This document shows positions 37,835 to 47,283 of a stretch of DNA of 64,000 bases, in pieces. Position numbers and translations under genes: made by a program. The number at the start of each line of letters is the position of its first letter. The first letter of the stretch is position 1. Below the pieces are notes generated by a model. That model was not told the origin of the DNA. It saw only the letters and a list, made by a program, of their open reading frames with translations, and did no database searches. Source of the stretch: Moraxella osloensis (GTDB taxonomy: Bacteria > Pseudomonadota > Gammaproteobacteria > Pseudomonadales > Moraxellaceae); NCBI RefSeq assembly GCF_001553955.1, contig NZ_CP014234.1, forward strand, positions 1,736,001 to 1,800,000, in the 5' to 3' direction.

Positions 37835-39136
37835 ATGCAGCGTCATATTTTAGCAAAATTAAAAACTTGGTATGAAAAATCCACTCGCAAACCTCTGGTG
37901 ATTCAAGGTGCTAGACAAGTCGGAAAAACTTGGCTAATGAAGCATTTTGGCGAGCAACATTTTGCTAAAGTTGCTTATATCAATTTTGATAATAACGAAC
38001 GTATGAAAGTCCTTTTTGAAGGTGACTTTGATGTCCATCGTTTGTTGCTAGGCTTACAGATTGAGTCAGGTGTTGACATTGAGCCAGAAAATACGTTACT
38101 CATTTTTGATGAAATTCAAGAAGTACCGAAAGCCTTATCATCGCTCAAATATTTTTATGAGAATATGCCTCAGATGTCAATTCTGTCGGCAGGGTCATTG
38201 CTGGGGATCGCAATTCATCAAGGTTTGTCCTTTCCTGTGGGAAAAGTGGAGTTCTTAGCCCTTTATCCGATGGATTTCATTGAGTTTTTATGGGCGATGG
38301 GTGATGATAAATTGGTAAAACTGCTACAAAGCCAAGATTGGGGATTAATCACCGCTATGAAGAGCAAATATATTGAGCGTTTACGACAGTATTATTTTGT
38401 TGGTGGTATGCCTGAAGCGGTAAAAACCTTTGTTGACGGCCAAAATTTTGAGGCAGTAAGATATGTGCAAAATAATTTACTACTCGCTTATGAGTATGAT
38501 TTTTCCAAGCATATTCAGGATAATAGCATCATCTCTAAAGTGCGAGCCGTATGGCAAAGCTTACCTGAGCAGCTTGCTAAGGAAAACAAAAAGTTTGTCG
38601 CCACTCAAGCACAGTCTGGGGCAAGATTAAAGGACTTCGAATCCGCTATTCAATGGTTAGTAGCGAGTGGATTGGTCCATCAAATCTTTAGAATTACCAA
38701 GCCGAATCTGCCATTAGGTGGCTATCAAGACAATGTGTTTAAACTATATTTTGTGGATGTGGGATTATTGACTGCTAAAACAGGGTTGGATGTCAGTGTT
38801 TTATTAGCGGGTAATCGGCTATTTACTGAATTTAAAGGGGCATTGACGGAACAGTATGTGTTGCAGCAGTTATTAGTGAGCGGTTTAGAGCCTATCTTTT
38901 ATTGGGGCCTTGAACGTGCGGTAGCAGAAGTAGATTTTGTAGTACAACATAGTAGTCAAATCATACCAATAGAGGTGAAAGCAGAAGAAAACCTTAAGGC
39001 TAAAAGTTTGCGGTCGTATTATGATAAGTTTAAACCTGATAAAGTCTTTAGAACCTCAATGTCAGATTATCGTAAACAAGATTGGCTAGTTAATCTGCCA
39101 TTATACGCTTTGGCAAATTTTAGGTCGCTAGAATAA
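37835..39136 (+). CDS. AAA_14/DUF4143 ATP-binding protein
   Basis: A 433-aa protein of the widespread AAA_14 plus DUF4143 type. Walker A is GARQVGKT (residues 25-32), Walker B is LLIFDEIQEVP (~88-98), and the C-terminal DUF4143 region has VDFVVQHSSQIIPIEVKAEEN, a PD-(D/E)XK-like D...ExK core. The molecular role is unknown; such genes are typical of islands. It is transcribed from a promoter overlapped by a perfect inverted repeat. It is convergent with the AlbA_2 gene. Confidence 0.85.
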   Translation: MQRHILAKLKTWYEKSTRKPLVIQGARQVGKTWLMKHFGEQHFAKVAYINFDNNERMKVLFEGDFDVHRLLLGLQIESGVDIEPENTLLIFDEIQEVPKALSSLKYFYENMPQMSILSAGSLLGIAIHQGLSFPVGKVEFLALYPMDFIEFLWAMGDDKLVKLLQSQDWGLITAMKSKYIERLRQYYFVGGMPEAVKTFVDGQNFEAVRYVQNNLLLAYEYDFSKHIQDNSIISKVRAVWQSLPEQLAKENKKFVATQAQSGARLKDFESAIQWLVASGLVHQIFRITKPNLPLGGYQDNVFKLYFVDVGLLTAKTGLDVSVLLAGNRLFTEFKGALTEQYVLQQLLVSGLEPIFYWGLERAVAEVDFVVQHSSQIIPIEVKAEENLKAKSLRSYYDKFKPDKVFRTSMSDYRKQDWLVNLPLYALANFRSLE

Positions 39137-39321
39137 CACATATAGACGATGTGTTAGAAAGCTTTACTAATGATTCTGCTTTTATCCATAAATCAGGTTC
39201 GAAATCAAGCCGGTGCTTAAAATAGCTTTTTTTTTCAACTTCTACACATGAGGTTAAAATACAACCTAAAACAAATACTTTAGCATTATTTTAGAACTAA
39301 AAAGAAACTATGTTAGAACTA

Positions 39322-40503
39322 CTATGAAACTTGAATTATTTTTCTTTTAATTACCGCTTTAAATAAATTATTTTGCCTATCATTGATAAGCTCAATATCT
39401 GGATAAGCCTTATAAGCTCGCAAAATGCCACTACCTAATCCTCGATAAGGCAATAACTTACTGGCAAAAGATGCCAAAATTGGGTTTCTAATATTTGAAT
39501 TCCCCATCTTAATATTTTTAATGGTCAAATTATTGGGCAGGCGGCCAGGGCTAATAATTTCAATCCTATCACTAAAGATAATTAACCGTATTGGGGCAGA
39601 GACAAAGTAATCACGGTGGATTAGGGCATTGGCTATCAATTCCTCAAAAACAATCTTTGGAATTTCAGGTTCGCCAATTGAATTAAAACCTTGATCGTTT
39701 TGCAGATAACGGATGTTCATCATACAAAAACTTAGGGCTTGAGCAAACATCTCTGACAATTTGCCTGTAATATCTCGACTATCGATGTATTGCTCATCGG
39801 TGATATCAGTACCATAAAATGCGACTGCCTTAATCAAAAAAACAGGTAGTTTGGTTTGCGGTTTTTTAGCAAACAATAAAGCACCCGCATAATTTAAAAC
39901 TGGTTCATTCGATGAATGAGTAACTCTCATCAAATTCATATTCTCCAAAAGCTGACTTGGCGTTAGCGATTGTTCATCAAGGCTCTCACTATATTCATTT
40001 TCAAAAAACTGAGAAAAAGTGGTCATATCGATATCTTTAATCGATGAAAAGGCAACGGGTAACTCATCGGCATGAATCAATGCCGTTTGCTGAAAAATAC
40101 GCTGTAATTCTTCTCTTGCAGTCACCTTGCGTTTATCTGAACCACTTTTTACATAAACATGCAAGTTTTTATCCATATAAGGCTTGCTAATCCCTTCAGG
40201 GATCTGAACGAGCATTACCATCCCTTCTGGAAGATTAAAATTTTGTGTCGTTGGGGCAATGGGTGGTCGCATATGCTCGGTACTGGCATTCGAAACCAAT
40301 TGATTGATACGGCCAATATCTTCAGCATTCAAACCTGCGATAGAACCATCATCATTTACCCCAATAATTATGTATCCACCATGACTATTACTAAATGCAA
40401 CCATTTCTTGAGCTAAGGCATCAGAACGGGTCACGTTGGATTTAAATTGATGTTGGCTATCTTCACCCAACGCAATTAGGTTTAACAAGTTAGCAGTTTG
40501 CAT
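39322..40503 (-). CDS. AlbA_2 (Schlafen-like) ATP-binding protein 1
   Basis: A 393-aa protein with an N-terminal AlbA_2 domain (SQHQFKSN, FSNSHGGYIIIGVNDDG, HVYVKSGSDKRKVTAREELQRIFQ) and a C-terminal part with VFEELIANALIHRDY and GRLPNNLT, like GHKL-type helicase/regulator domains. Related proteins include transcriptional regulators and Schlafen-like nucleases. It is the last gene before the second core repeat. A TTAGAACTAA repeat lies just beyond its stop. Confidence 0.82.
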   Translation of the reverse strand: MQTANLLNLIALGEDSQHQFKSNVTRSDALAQEMVAFSNSHGGYIIIGVNDDGSIAGLNAEDIGRINQLVSNASTEHMRPPIAPTTQNFNLPEGMVMLVQIPEGISKPYMDKNLHVYVKSGSDKRKVTAREELQRIFQQTALIHADELPVAFSSIKDIDMTTFSQFFENEYSESLDEQSLTPSQLLENMNLMRVTHSSNEPVLNYAGALLFAKKPQTKLPVFLIKAVAFYGTDITDEQYIDSRDITGKLSEMFAQALSFCMMNIRYLQNDQGFNSIGEPEIPKIVFEELIANALIHRDYFVSAPIRLIIFSDRIEIISPGRLPNNLTIKNIKMGNSNIRNPILASFASKLLPYRGLGSGILRAYKAYPDIELINDRQNNLFKAVIKRKIIQVS

Positions 40504-40874
40504 GAAATCTTCTCATTCGAATTAAAAGCATCATATATTTTATATTGTATCAATTAAAAAATAGGGGTGTGATATTTTTTCAATGAGTAAAATATATGTA
40601 ATTATCTTTACATATATTATTAAATAATTTTAATATTATGATGAATATTGTACGATAAATTATTCAAAAATTTTAAAAAAATCCAAAAAAATGCTAAAAT
40701 AGTCATGGCAAAAAATGGCTCATCTAATGTGACAAATTTCAGAGTTTGAAACAGTAAACTGATATCAACTGACTTTAAATGACATCGTAAAAAAATCCCT
40801 GAAACCATTGCGGTTGCAGGGATTTTAGGTTAACGTCATTTAAGGTAATAAGGCGGATTTTTCGTGCCCCAAGT
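40504..40874. other. Right margin of block A: AT-rich spacer, hairpin and conserved end motif
   Basis: No convincing gene. AAATCCCTGAAACC (40793-40806) pairs with GGTTGCAGGGATTT (40812-40825). It is followed by ATTTTAGGTTAACGTCATT (40822-40840), then 34 bases to the core repeat. The same order, hairpin then ATTTTAGGTnnACGTCATT, precedes the third core repeat. Confidence 0.5.
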
Positions 40875-40890
40875 TTGCCAAGGTCGGGGT
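40875..40890 (+). repeat. 16-bp core repeat, copy 2
   Basis: TTGCCAAGGTCGGGGT, identical to 19427-19442 in tRNA-Gly and 51999-52014. Two GTGACA motifs follow at 40961 and 40973, 12 bp apart, on the side of block B. Confidence 0.7.
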
Positions 40891-40997
40891 TGTATTTTTG
40901 TTTTAACTGCATCGTGCCATGGTTATCTTCTTTTCTTCCATTTGGTTTGTGTAGGTGGGGGTGACAACTATTGTGACAGAGGGAGGTTATGTCAACC

Positions 40998-42485
40998 ATG
41001 TTAACCAAAACCAAGCTAACCCTATTAGCCGTTGCTACAGCTAGCTTGCTAGCCGGCTGTAATAATGATAATAATTCTAATGTGTCTTTTGATAACTCAA
41101 CTCCTAATACAAGTTATGAAAACTTACTTACCACCTTCAAAAATGGCACTGCGCTGCCAAGCAAAGTATTACTGACCACCAAAGACGCAGATGGCAAAAC
41201 CGTCAACGTCTATCAAGGCGGCTATGGTTCAGACGCATTTGTTAATCCTGCGAATCCAACGCAGTTTTATGCCTTAACTGACCGTGGACCCAATGCTGAT
41301 GTGGTGAATGGCGACCCTAATCTGGATAAAGGGGAAGGCAAAGCTTTCCCTGTGCCTAGTTATACGCCTAATCTTGGCTTGTTCCAACTTGGCAATGACG
41401 GCAAAATCAGCTTAGTTAAAGTGATAGAGTTTAAACGCCCAGACGGTACCACCAAAGTCACTGGTTTGCCCAACCCAGTCAATGGGGCAACCAAAGAAGT
41501 CGCTTACATACAAAATACTACAGATACTGCCTTTGACCGCTTAATGTTGGTCGACCAAACCAAGCCTTATGATGCTCTTACTAATCCCACCAAAACTGAC
41601 CCGTATGGCTTTGACCCAGAAGGTTTAGCAGTGATGAAAGATGGGACCTTTTGGGTGAGTGACGAGTATGGCCCACACATCGTTCACTTTGATGCCAATG
41701 GTCGAGAGATTGCCCGTATCAATGCCTTTGATACCGGTGAAGGTGCGAGTACTTATAAAGTAAATGGTAAGCTGATTACCCTACCGGCGGAATTTAAAAA
41801 ACGCCGAGCCAATCGCGGTATGGAGGGCTTAACAGTTACCCCAGATCAAAAATATCTGGTTGGTATCATGCAATCAGCTCTATATAACCCTGATAAAACC
41901 ACCAAAAAATCGACCATGACCCGTATTGTGCGTATCGAATTGGCAACGGGTAATATCGAGCAATTTATTTACCAACAACAAAACACTGCTACCGACTCTA
42001 ACTCAGGCATTGTCGCCATTGATAAAGACACATTTTATGTCATTGAGCGCGATGGTGAACTGCCACAGTTTAATGCCGCAGCGATTAAAAAAGTATATAA
42101 AATTGGCCTAGCGAGTGCGACAAATTTAGAATCAATCACCAATACTACCGACATCGTGCAAGATGTAAACCTTGGCTTAATGGTCGGTGGCAAAACCTTG
42201 GAGCAGTTGACCCTCACTGCCGATGGTTGGAATGTGCTTGCTAGTAAAGGCATTCGCCCAGTGAGTAAAACCGAGTATCTCGATGCGGTGATGAAGCTAA
42301 ACTACCCGCATGATAAGCTTGAAGGTTTGCTCCTATTCCCGAATGGTACATTGGGGCTGATCAATGATGACGACTTTGGCATCGCTGCGCAAGTCAAAGA
42401 CAGCAAAGACTTTATCACGCCAAAATACATCGACAAAGCCAACAGCGATATTGACAGCGATCGCTTGTATATCTACCGTCCCTAA
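40998..42485 (+). CDS. Esterase-like phytase-fold lipoprotein
   Basis: A ~495-aa secreted lipoprotein with signal and lipobox LLAGC about 20 residues in. It has the phytase-like esterase domain: FYALTDRGPNAD, FDPEGLAVMKDGTFWVSDEYGPHI and RGMEGLTVTPD, an eight-bladed-propeller style. It would sit on the outer envelope, and its substrate is unknown. GGAGG is 11 bases from the ATG at 40998 but only 2 from the ATG at 40989, so I use 40998. It is less AT-rich than the surrounding island genes and looks like chromosomal-type cargo. Confidence 0.82.
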   Translation: MLTKTKLTLLAVATASLLAGCNNDNNSNVSFDNSTPNTSYENLLTTFKNGTALPSKVLLTTKDADGKTVNVYQGGYGSDAFVNPANPTQFYALTDRGPNADVVNGDPNLDKGEGKAFPVPSYTPNLGLFQLGNDGKISLVKVIEFKRPDGTTKVTGLPNPVNGATKEVAYIQNTTDTAFDRLMLVDQTKPYDALTNPTKTDPYGFDPEGLAVMKDGTFWVSDEYGPHIVHFDANGREIARINAFDTGEGASTYKVNGKLITLPAEFKKRRANRGMEGLTVTPDQKYLVGIMQSALYNPDKTTKKSTMTRIVRIELATGNIEQFIYQQQNTATDSNSGIVAIDKDTFYVIERDGELPQFNAAAIKKVYKIGLASATNLESITNTTDIVQDVNLGLMVGGKTLEQLTLTADGWNVLASKGIRPVSKTEYLDAVMKLNYPHDKLEGLLLFPNGTLGLINDDDFGIAAQVKDSKDFITPKYIDKANSDIDSDRLYIYRP

Positions 42486-42502
42486 AATTCTGCTCTTGAT
42501 TG

Positions 42503-42541
42503 AAAAGGGCTTGGCATAAATTAGTGTGCCAAGCCTTTTTT
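42503..42541 (+). terminator. Terminator of the phytase-like gene
   Basis: GGCTTGGCA (42508-42516) pairs with TGCCAAGCC (42527-42535) and is followed by six T. Confidence 0.85.
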
Positions 42542-42653
42542 AAATGTCACATTACCTGATGAATCCAATAGTAAAACGAATCCAAAAAAGTCCCCATCTC
42601 TTGCAACACTTTGATGGTTGCTTTGCCAATTAAGAGCAAAAACTTGAAATAGG

Positions 42654-45600
42654 CTAAAACATCATGATCATTAACCAATGTACGATGTGTTTTATCATCA
42701 CTGAATTGGGCTGTTTTTTTGTGGGCTTACCTTTATCATTTGGGCGAATCATACTGAGGCTAAACCCGCTATAAATCGGCTTTTGGATAATCTCTCCTTT
42801 GAAGTCAGCAAATTTTTCATTAAATTTTTTGATAGCGTGTCCTGTTTCTTTTTTATCAATCGGCATGGTAAAAGATTTTTCACCTGTTACTTCATCAATG
42901 ACTGTGGTCGGTGTATATTTACAAATATTGATACGCCAATACTCGCTTGGGAGTATTTTTAATGCCGTTTCAAGATAGCCATAGAACTGCTTGGTTTGTT
43001 TGAATGGAAACCGAATTTCTGGTTTTGAAGGTATGGTTTTTTCATAAAAAATTTGTACAAATTCAGCCAATTCACGTTTACCTGCTTTGGACTGGCACAA
43101 TTTTTCAATATTATCAAAGCAAAGGTTTGCTAGGGCAACCTCTTGGTGATAGTGCAATGGCGTTGGCGTAATGATCGGGTGGGATGATATTTGCTGCCGC
43201 TTTTGACTGACAAATTTATAATTGGATGAGCCATCTTCATTGGTAATCAGTTTTAGGGCATTTTGATAAATTAGCATCGCGTCGTTAAAGTCAATATTAA
43301 GTTGACAGGCACTCGATAAATCCATACCCGATTCGATATCCCTCAGCATTTTCTCAATGACCAGACGTTTGTATTGACCAAAAATCGAAGATGATGGCGG
43401 ATCTTGTAATGTTGTTGGAAGAGGCGTATCAACAGCATCCAATTTTATTGCTTGCTTGGCACTAGACTGTAATTTTTGCGTTGAAAGTGCATTGTTCATA
43501 AAGCTGCGAATATGCCAAAGATTAACGACTTCATTATCAAAATCTACTGCGTCCTTGTGATATTGGTTAAAGCTACGCCTTGCTTTACCTGATAATTTGA
43601 TGATAGTGGCTAATGGTAATTGAATTTTGGCTTTTGACAGTTGATGATGGGCGATAATATCCGCGGTATGAACGTAAGAACTAAACGTGGTGTTCAAATC
43701 GGCGTGCCCGGCAAAATCTTCCAATACTTGCCAAAAATTTGGGCTGACTGTCCTTTTTGAACCCAATGCAGCATGTCGAATGGCTTGTACCTGTTCACGG
43801 CTATAATCGGTAAAATACTCAATAACACTATAATCACAGCGTAATATCAACGCCATATTTGAAATGGCATTGTGACGAAAGCTGTGCATACTGATGTCAT
43901 GATAGCTATCAGTTAAGCTTGGATCGGTTAAAATTTGACGAAATGGTGATTCTACACTGTTTCTATCGATAGGTTGAGCATGGTGTGGTAGAGTAAATAA
44001 ATACTGGGCATTCTGTTGTAATTTCTGATGAAAATAATTTGTGAATGCAGTCAGTTCAGTAGGCTGCAACAGCACATTGAGCATAAAACGGCGGGTGGCG
44101 TCATCGGATTTTAAATCGCGTTGTGCATGTGGTCTTAAGACAATATTGTAATCAATAAACCCCTGATTATCATACTCAATATCTGAAAGCCTAATTGATA
44201 GCACTTCCATAAATCGCATCCCTGTACGATACAATAGAATCAGTATCAGTTTTAGCACATCTCTTAACTTATCATTAATAGACGGATGGTTCTCTAGTTG
44301 CGTGAGCATATGCTGATATAGCGCGACAGGAATTAGACAACTATTAACGACTAAGGGATCTTTTTCACCGTTTAATCTAAGATAGGGTGCGTTAAACTCC
44401 CTGACGAGTACGTCGTGCAATGAGGCAAGCACAGTTCGGGTATAACCTATTTTTAAGGTGTTTTTTGTGCTTATAATCTTGTCATAAATAAATTTATATT
44501 CAAAATCTTGCCAACCAATAAAATCTGCATCACGCGTTTCTGCCAAAAAATCGTTGCCAATTTCTGATAAATAGCGTCGTAAGGTGCTCGGTTTATTACC
44601 TCTTTTAGTTAAATCTATGAGCCATCTTACCAAGCGTTGTTGACTAGGTAATAACGGGCTATTAGCGTAAAACCGCTCCAATTGACTTAGAATTTGACTT
44701 TTCTGACCATTTAAAATGTTGCGAATGACTTTAACAATATCATCCTTAAAATTGTCTTCTAGGCTATGTATTTTAGTGCTGCTGTTTGAGGTTATAAGCT
44801 GATCAATCGCTATAGCCCGCTCGTTGCTATTGATGGCTAATGAAGCTTTGGTACGTGCATCGATTTTTATGGGGCTAAAATAGCGCAGCATTTGCTCAAA
44901 GGTGATAGCAGTATGGCGTTGACGACCTACAAGGGTTTCAACCATTTGCTGGTCAATCTTCACGTTGGGTAGGGTTTGCCAAAAGATATTGATATGAGTT
45001 AGGAAACGGGAATTTGCGAAGTTATCGGCGTTAAACTTCTCTCCAACCAACTCGCTCAGTCTGCGAATACATTCTGCATAACTGGGAAATCTGCTGCTTT
45101 CAACAAAACGAGTATTTAAATACACTAGCCAGAGCCGACTGACATCATTTAAAAATACCCATCTTGAATAATATAACTGAACCTCATCAGGATTGTCTTT
45201 ATCTAACCTTACAATACGATTGGCATATTCGGTTGATGTTAAATCAATCGGTAGTAGTAGCTGCTCTTTACCGACATGATAAATGGTTATTTTGTCTTTT
45301 AATGCTTGATATACCGCCTTTATGATCACCGCTTCGTTATAACCGCCAAAGACGATCTGGGAAAACAATAACCAAGTCACACTATCGAGTAGGGTAAAGT
45401 TATCCTTAACTTGCCAAATTTGTAGGGCATTATTAACGATTTGCTCGGCCGTTTCCAAATATAAAAAATTGTCTAGGTCATTGGTATTAGCGGGACGTTT
45501 CGGTATGTCGGCTATCACAGGCGTTGGAAACGGTTTTAGATTTGCCTTACTACGTTGTTTATTGATATTGTTAAAAAACTTTAAGCGGTGAGCCATTGCT

Positions 45601-45854
45601 GCAGGTATTTGAGTAGCTTTAAGCTGCTCATTGAATTGTTTTAAAATTCTCTCATACAATTTATCAATAAGTTCATCAGTGACTTGAATTCTATAGCCTT
45701 CGGTACGCTCAACTTTCAAGTCATCTAGAAAGTTGTGCCATTCACTTTCGCAAATTTCTTGGCTAACCTTCATCGCGTGTCTATTGTCAATTTTTCGAGC
45801 GCTTTTAAGCGCTTGTTGTCGACGTTCATAACCAAATAAATCAGAATTGGGCAT
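42654..45854 (-). CDS. Large tyrosine recombinase/integrase
   Basis: A ~1066-aa protein, far longer than ordinary integrases (~400 aa). The catalytic domain sits in the middle: box I arginine in TGMRFMEVLSIRLSDI (~544), HxxR in MHSFRHNA (~655), then GHADLNTTFSSYVH supplying the histidine (~718) and nucleophile tyrosine (~726). Long N- and C-terminal regions (~540 and ~340 aa) have no recognised domain and may bind the partner proteins. I take the ATG at 45854 (GGGAAA upstream) over GTG 45869. It starts 37 bp after Fic and is probably the enzyme that moved block B. Confidence 0.82.
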   Translation of the reverse strand: MPNSDLFGYERRQQALKSARKIDNRHAMKVSQEICESEWHNFLDDLKVERTEGYRIQVTDELIDKLYERILKQFNEQLKATQIPAAMAHRLKFFNNINKQRSKANLKPFPTPVIADIPKRPANTNDLDNFLYLETAEQIVNNALQIWQVKDNFTLLDSVTWLLFSQIVFGGYNEAVIIKAVYQALKDKITIYHVGKEQLLLPIDLTSTEYANRIVRLDKDNPDEVQLYYSRWVFLNDVSRLWLVYLNTRFVESSRFPSYAECIRRLSELVGEKFNADNFANSRFLTHINIFWQTLPNVKIDQQMVETLVGRQRHTAITFEQMLRYFSPIKIDARTKASLAINSNERAIAIDQLITSNSSTKIHSLEDNFKDDIVKVIRNILNGQKSQILSQLERFYANSPLLPSQQRLVRWLIDLTKRGNKPSTLRRYLSEIGNDFLAETRDADFIGWQDFEYKFIYDKIISTKNTLKIGYTRTVLASLHDVLVREFNAPYLRLNGEKDPLVVNSCLIPVALYQHMLTQLENHPSINDKLRDVLKLILILLYRTGMRFMEVLSIRLSDIEYDNQGFIDYNIVLRPHAQRDLKSDDATRRFMLNVLLQPTELTAFTNYFHQKLQQNAQYLFTLPHHAQPIDRNSVESPFRQILTDPSLTDSYHDISMHSFRHNAISNMALILRCDYSVIEYFTDYSREQVQAIRHAALGSKRTVSPNFWQVLEDFAGHADLNTTFSSYVHTADIIAHHQLSKAKIQLPLATIIKLSGKARRSFNQYHKDAVDFDNEVVNLWHIRSFMNNALSTQKLQSSAKQAIKLDAVDTPLPTTLQDPPSSSIFGQYKRLVIEKMLRDIESGMDLSSACQLNIDFNDAMLIYQNALKLITNEDGSSNYKFVSQKRQQISSHPIITPTPLHYHQEVALANLCFDNIEKLCQSKAGKRELAEFVQIFYEKTIPSKPEIRFPFKQTKQFYGYLETALKILPSEYWRINICKYTPTTVIDEVTGEKSFTMPIDKKETGHAIKKFNEKFADFKGEIIQKPIYSGFSLSMIRPNDKGKPTKKQPNSVMIKHIVHWLMIMMF

Positions 45855-45891
45855 GCGTTGGTTTCCCACGTGTTTTTCAGCAATTGTGCGA

Positions 45892-47025
45892 TTATGGATG
45901 ATAAGAAATGCGTTTATTTTCGACCAGTAAATCTATCAAATGTTGGTGTAAAAACAATTTTTCTCGCCCAGCATCTACTTCTTGTAACACACCAAGCTCA
46001 ACTAGCTTAACTAGATAATTGCTGGCGGTTTGTCGTTTGGCGATTTGCTTATTTACAACTGTACCAATACGAATATACGGCTGTTCAAATATGGCATCGA
46101 CAAGCTCTCGAGAATAAACATTGGGCGCTTTCGCTTTGATGTATTCACTGGTATCTACATGTAGCAACCGGATCGCCTCTATCTTGTGAATGGTCCATTC
46201 ACACGTCTCTATAATGCCTTTAAGGATATATAAGACCCAGCTTATCCAGTCTTGGTCTTTGGTCACACCAAGTAGTAAGCGGTAATAGTCTTCTTTGGTT
46301 TGAATGATATAATGGCTTAAATACAAAATCGGTAAGTTAAGCAAGTTTTCGTGCATCAAATACAGCATATTAAGGATTCGCCCTGTACGTCCATTGCCGT
46401 CAGTAAAGGGGTGAATTGCTTCAAACTGATAATGAGCTATTGCCATTTTGATAAGCGGATCAAGCTCATCATGGTAGTGTAGAAACTGCTCCCAATTGGC
46501 GAGTTTTTCTCGAATTACTGTTTCACCTACAGGTGGTGTGTAGATAGTTTCACCCGTTACGCTATTAGTTAACGAGGTACCTGTGATCGAGCGAATATCA
46601 AGGTTGACACCTTTGATGGTTCGGCAGACTTCGATGGCTGTTTGGGTGCTAAAAGGTCGCTCTTTGATCGATGTGATGCCTTGATATAAAGCATTACGAT
46701 AACGCAAAGCCTCTTTTGTTGCATTATTGGCATTCTGAGATTGTTCAGCGTAGCGAAATAGCTCATCTGTGGTCGTGACAATGTTCTCAATCTCACTACT
46801 ATCTTTGGCTTCGAGTAGTGGAATAATATGAATCAGAATGCTGTCATTGGGTATCAGCATACTGGCTTGTTTAAGTTCGGCAAGTTTGGCTCGGGCTTCG
46901 ATACATTGCTTTAATACCGCTTTGGTTTCAACGTCGATATTTGGGGGCAAATTTGGTAACTGGTTATAAGGTTGATTTGCTTGCCAAGTGTCCGTATTAT
47001 TTAACGTAGATGATGAAGCATTCAT
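45892..47025 (-). CDS. Fic-family AMP-transferase with built-in inhibitory helix
   Basis: A ~377-aa Fic protein. The Fic motif HPFTDGNGRTGR is complete, including the catalytic histidine, and an N-terminal inhibitory motif SSEIENI (S/TxxxE type) is present, so activity is probably self-restrained. A C-terminal winged-helix-like region (RQTASNYLVKLVELGVLQEV) suggests DNA binding. I choose the ATG at 47025, with AAGGTG upstream. The frame runs to 47082 but crosses the operator-like boxes. It sits between the two recombinase genes. Confidence 0.88.
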   Translation of the reverse strand: MNASSSTLNNTDTWQANQPYNQLPNLPPNIDVETKAVLKQCIEARAKLAELKQASMLIPNDSILIHIIPLLEAKDSSEIENIVTTTDELFRYAEQSQNANNATKEALRYRNALYQGITSIKERPFSTQTAIEVCRTIKGVNLDIRSITGTSLTNSVTGETIYTPPVGETVIREKLANWEQFLHYHDELDPLIKMAIAHYQFEAIHPFTDGNGRTGRILNMLYLMHENLLNLPILYLSHYIIQTKEDYYRLLLGVTKDQDWISWVLYILKGIIETCEWTIHKIEAIRLLHVDTSEYIKAKAPNVYSRELVDAIFEQPYIRIGTVVNKQIAKRQTASNYLVKLVELGVLQEVDAGREKLFLHQHLIDLLVENKRISYHP

Positions 47026-47194
47026 GTCGATTTTACACCTTAATTTGTACATATCAGCTTGATATGTCGATAGTATAAACATATCAGAATGGATATGTCG
47101 ATTTTCATGCTAAAAATCGACATATCGTATTTTAGTGTCGATCCTATCGACATGAAAACTGCTTATGTCGATTTCCTGATAGAATTTCGACATA
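47024..47194. promoter_or_regulatory. Array of TGTCGA boxes upstream of fic
   Basis: TGTCGA or its complement TCGACA occurs eight times: 47026, 47065, 47096, 47117, 47136, 47147, 47166 and 47187. Most copies extend to TATGTCGA, in both orientations. It fills the gap between the fic and 738-aa genes and is probably the binding array of a self-regulating protein of this module. Confidence 0.65.
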
Positions 47195-47283
47195 TATTCG
47201 AGTGTTATTGCTGATGGAGATGGTCTATTACCTAAATTCAACTAAACTCGCTTACCACATACCTTAATTCTTCCAATGAGCTA

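Noticed and set aside
40775-41014. A 79-codon minus-strand frame across the second core repeat
   Set aside because: It spans a hairpin, the repeat and the lipoprotein start. It looks like translated repeat sequence rather than a gene.
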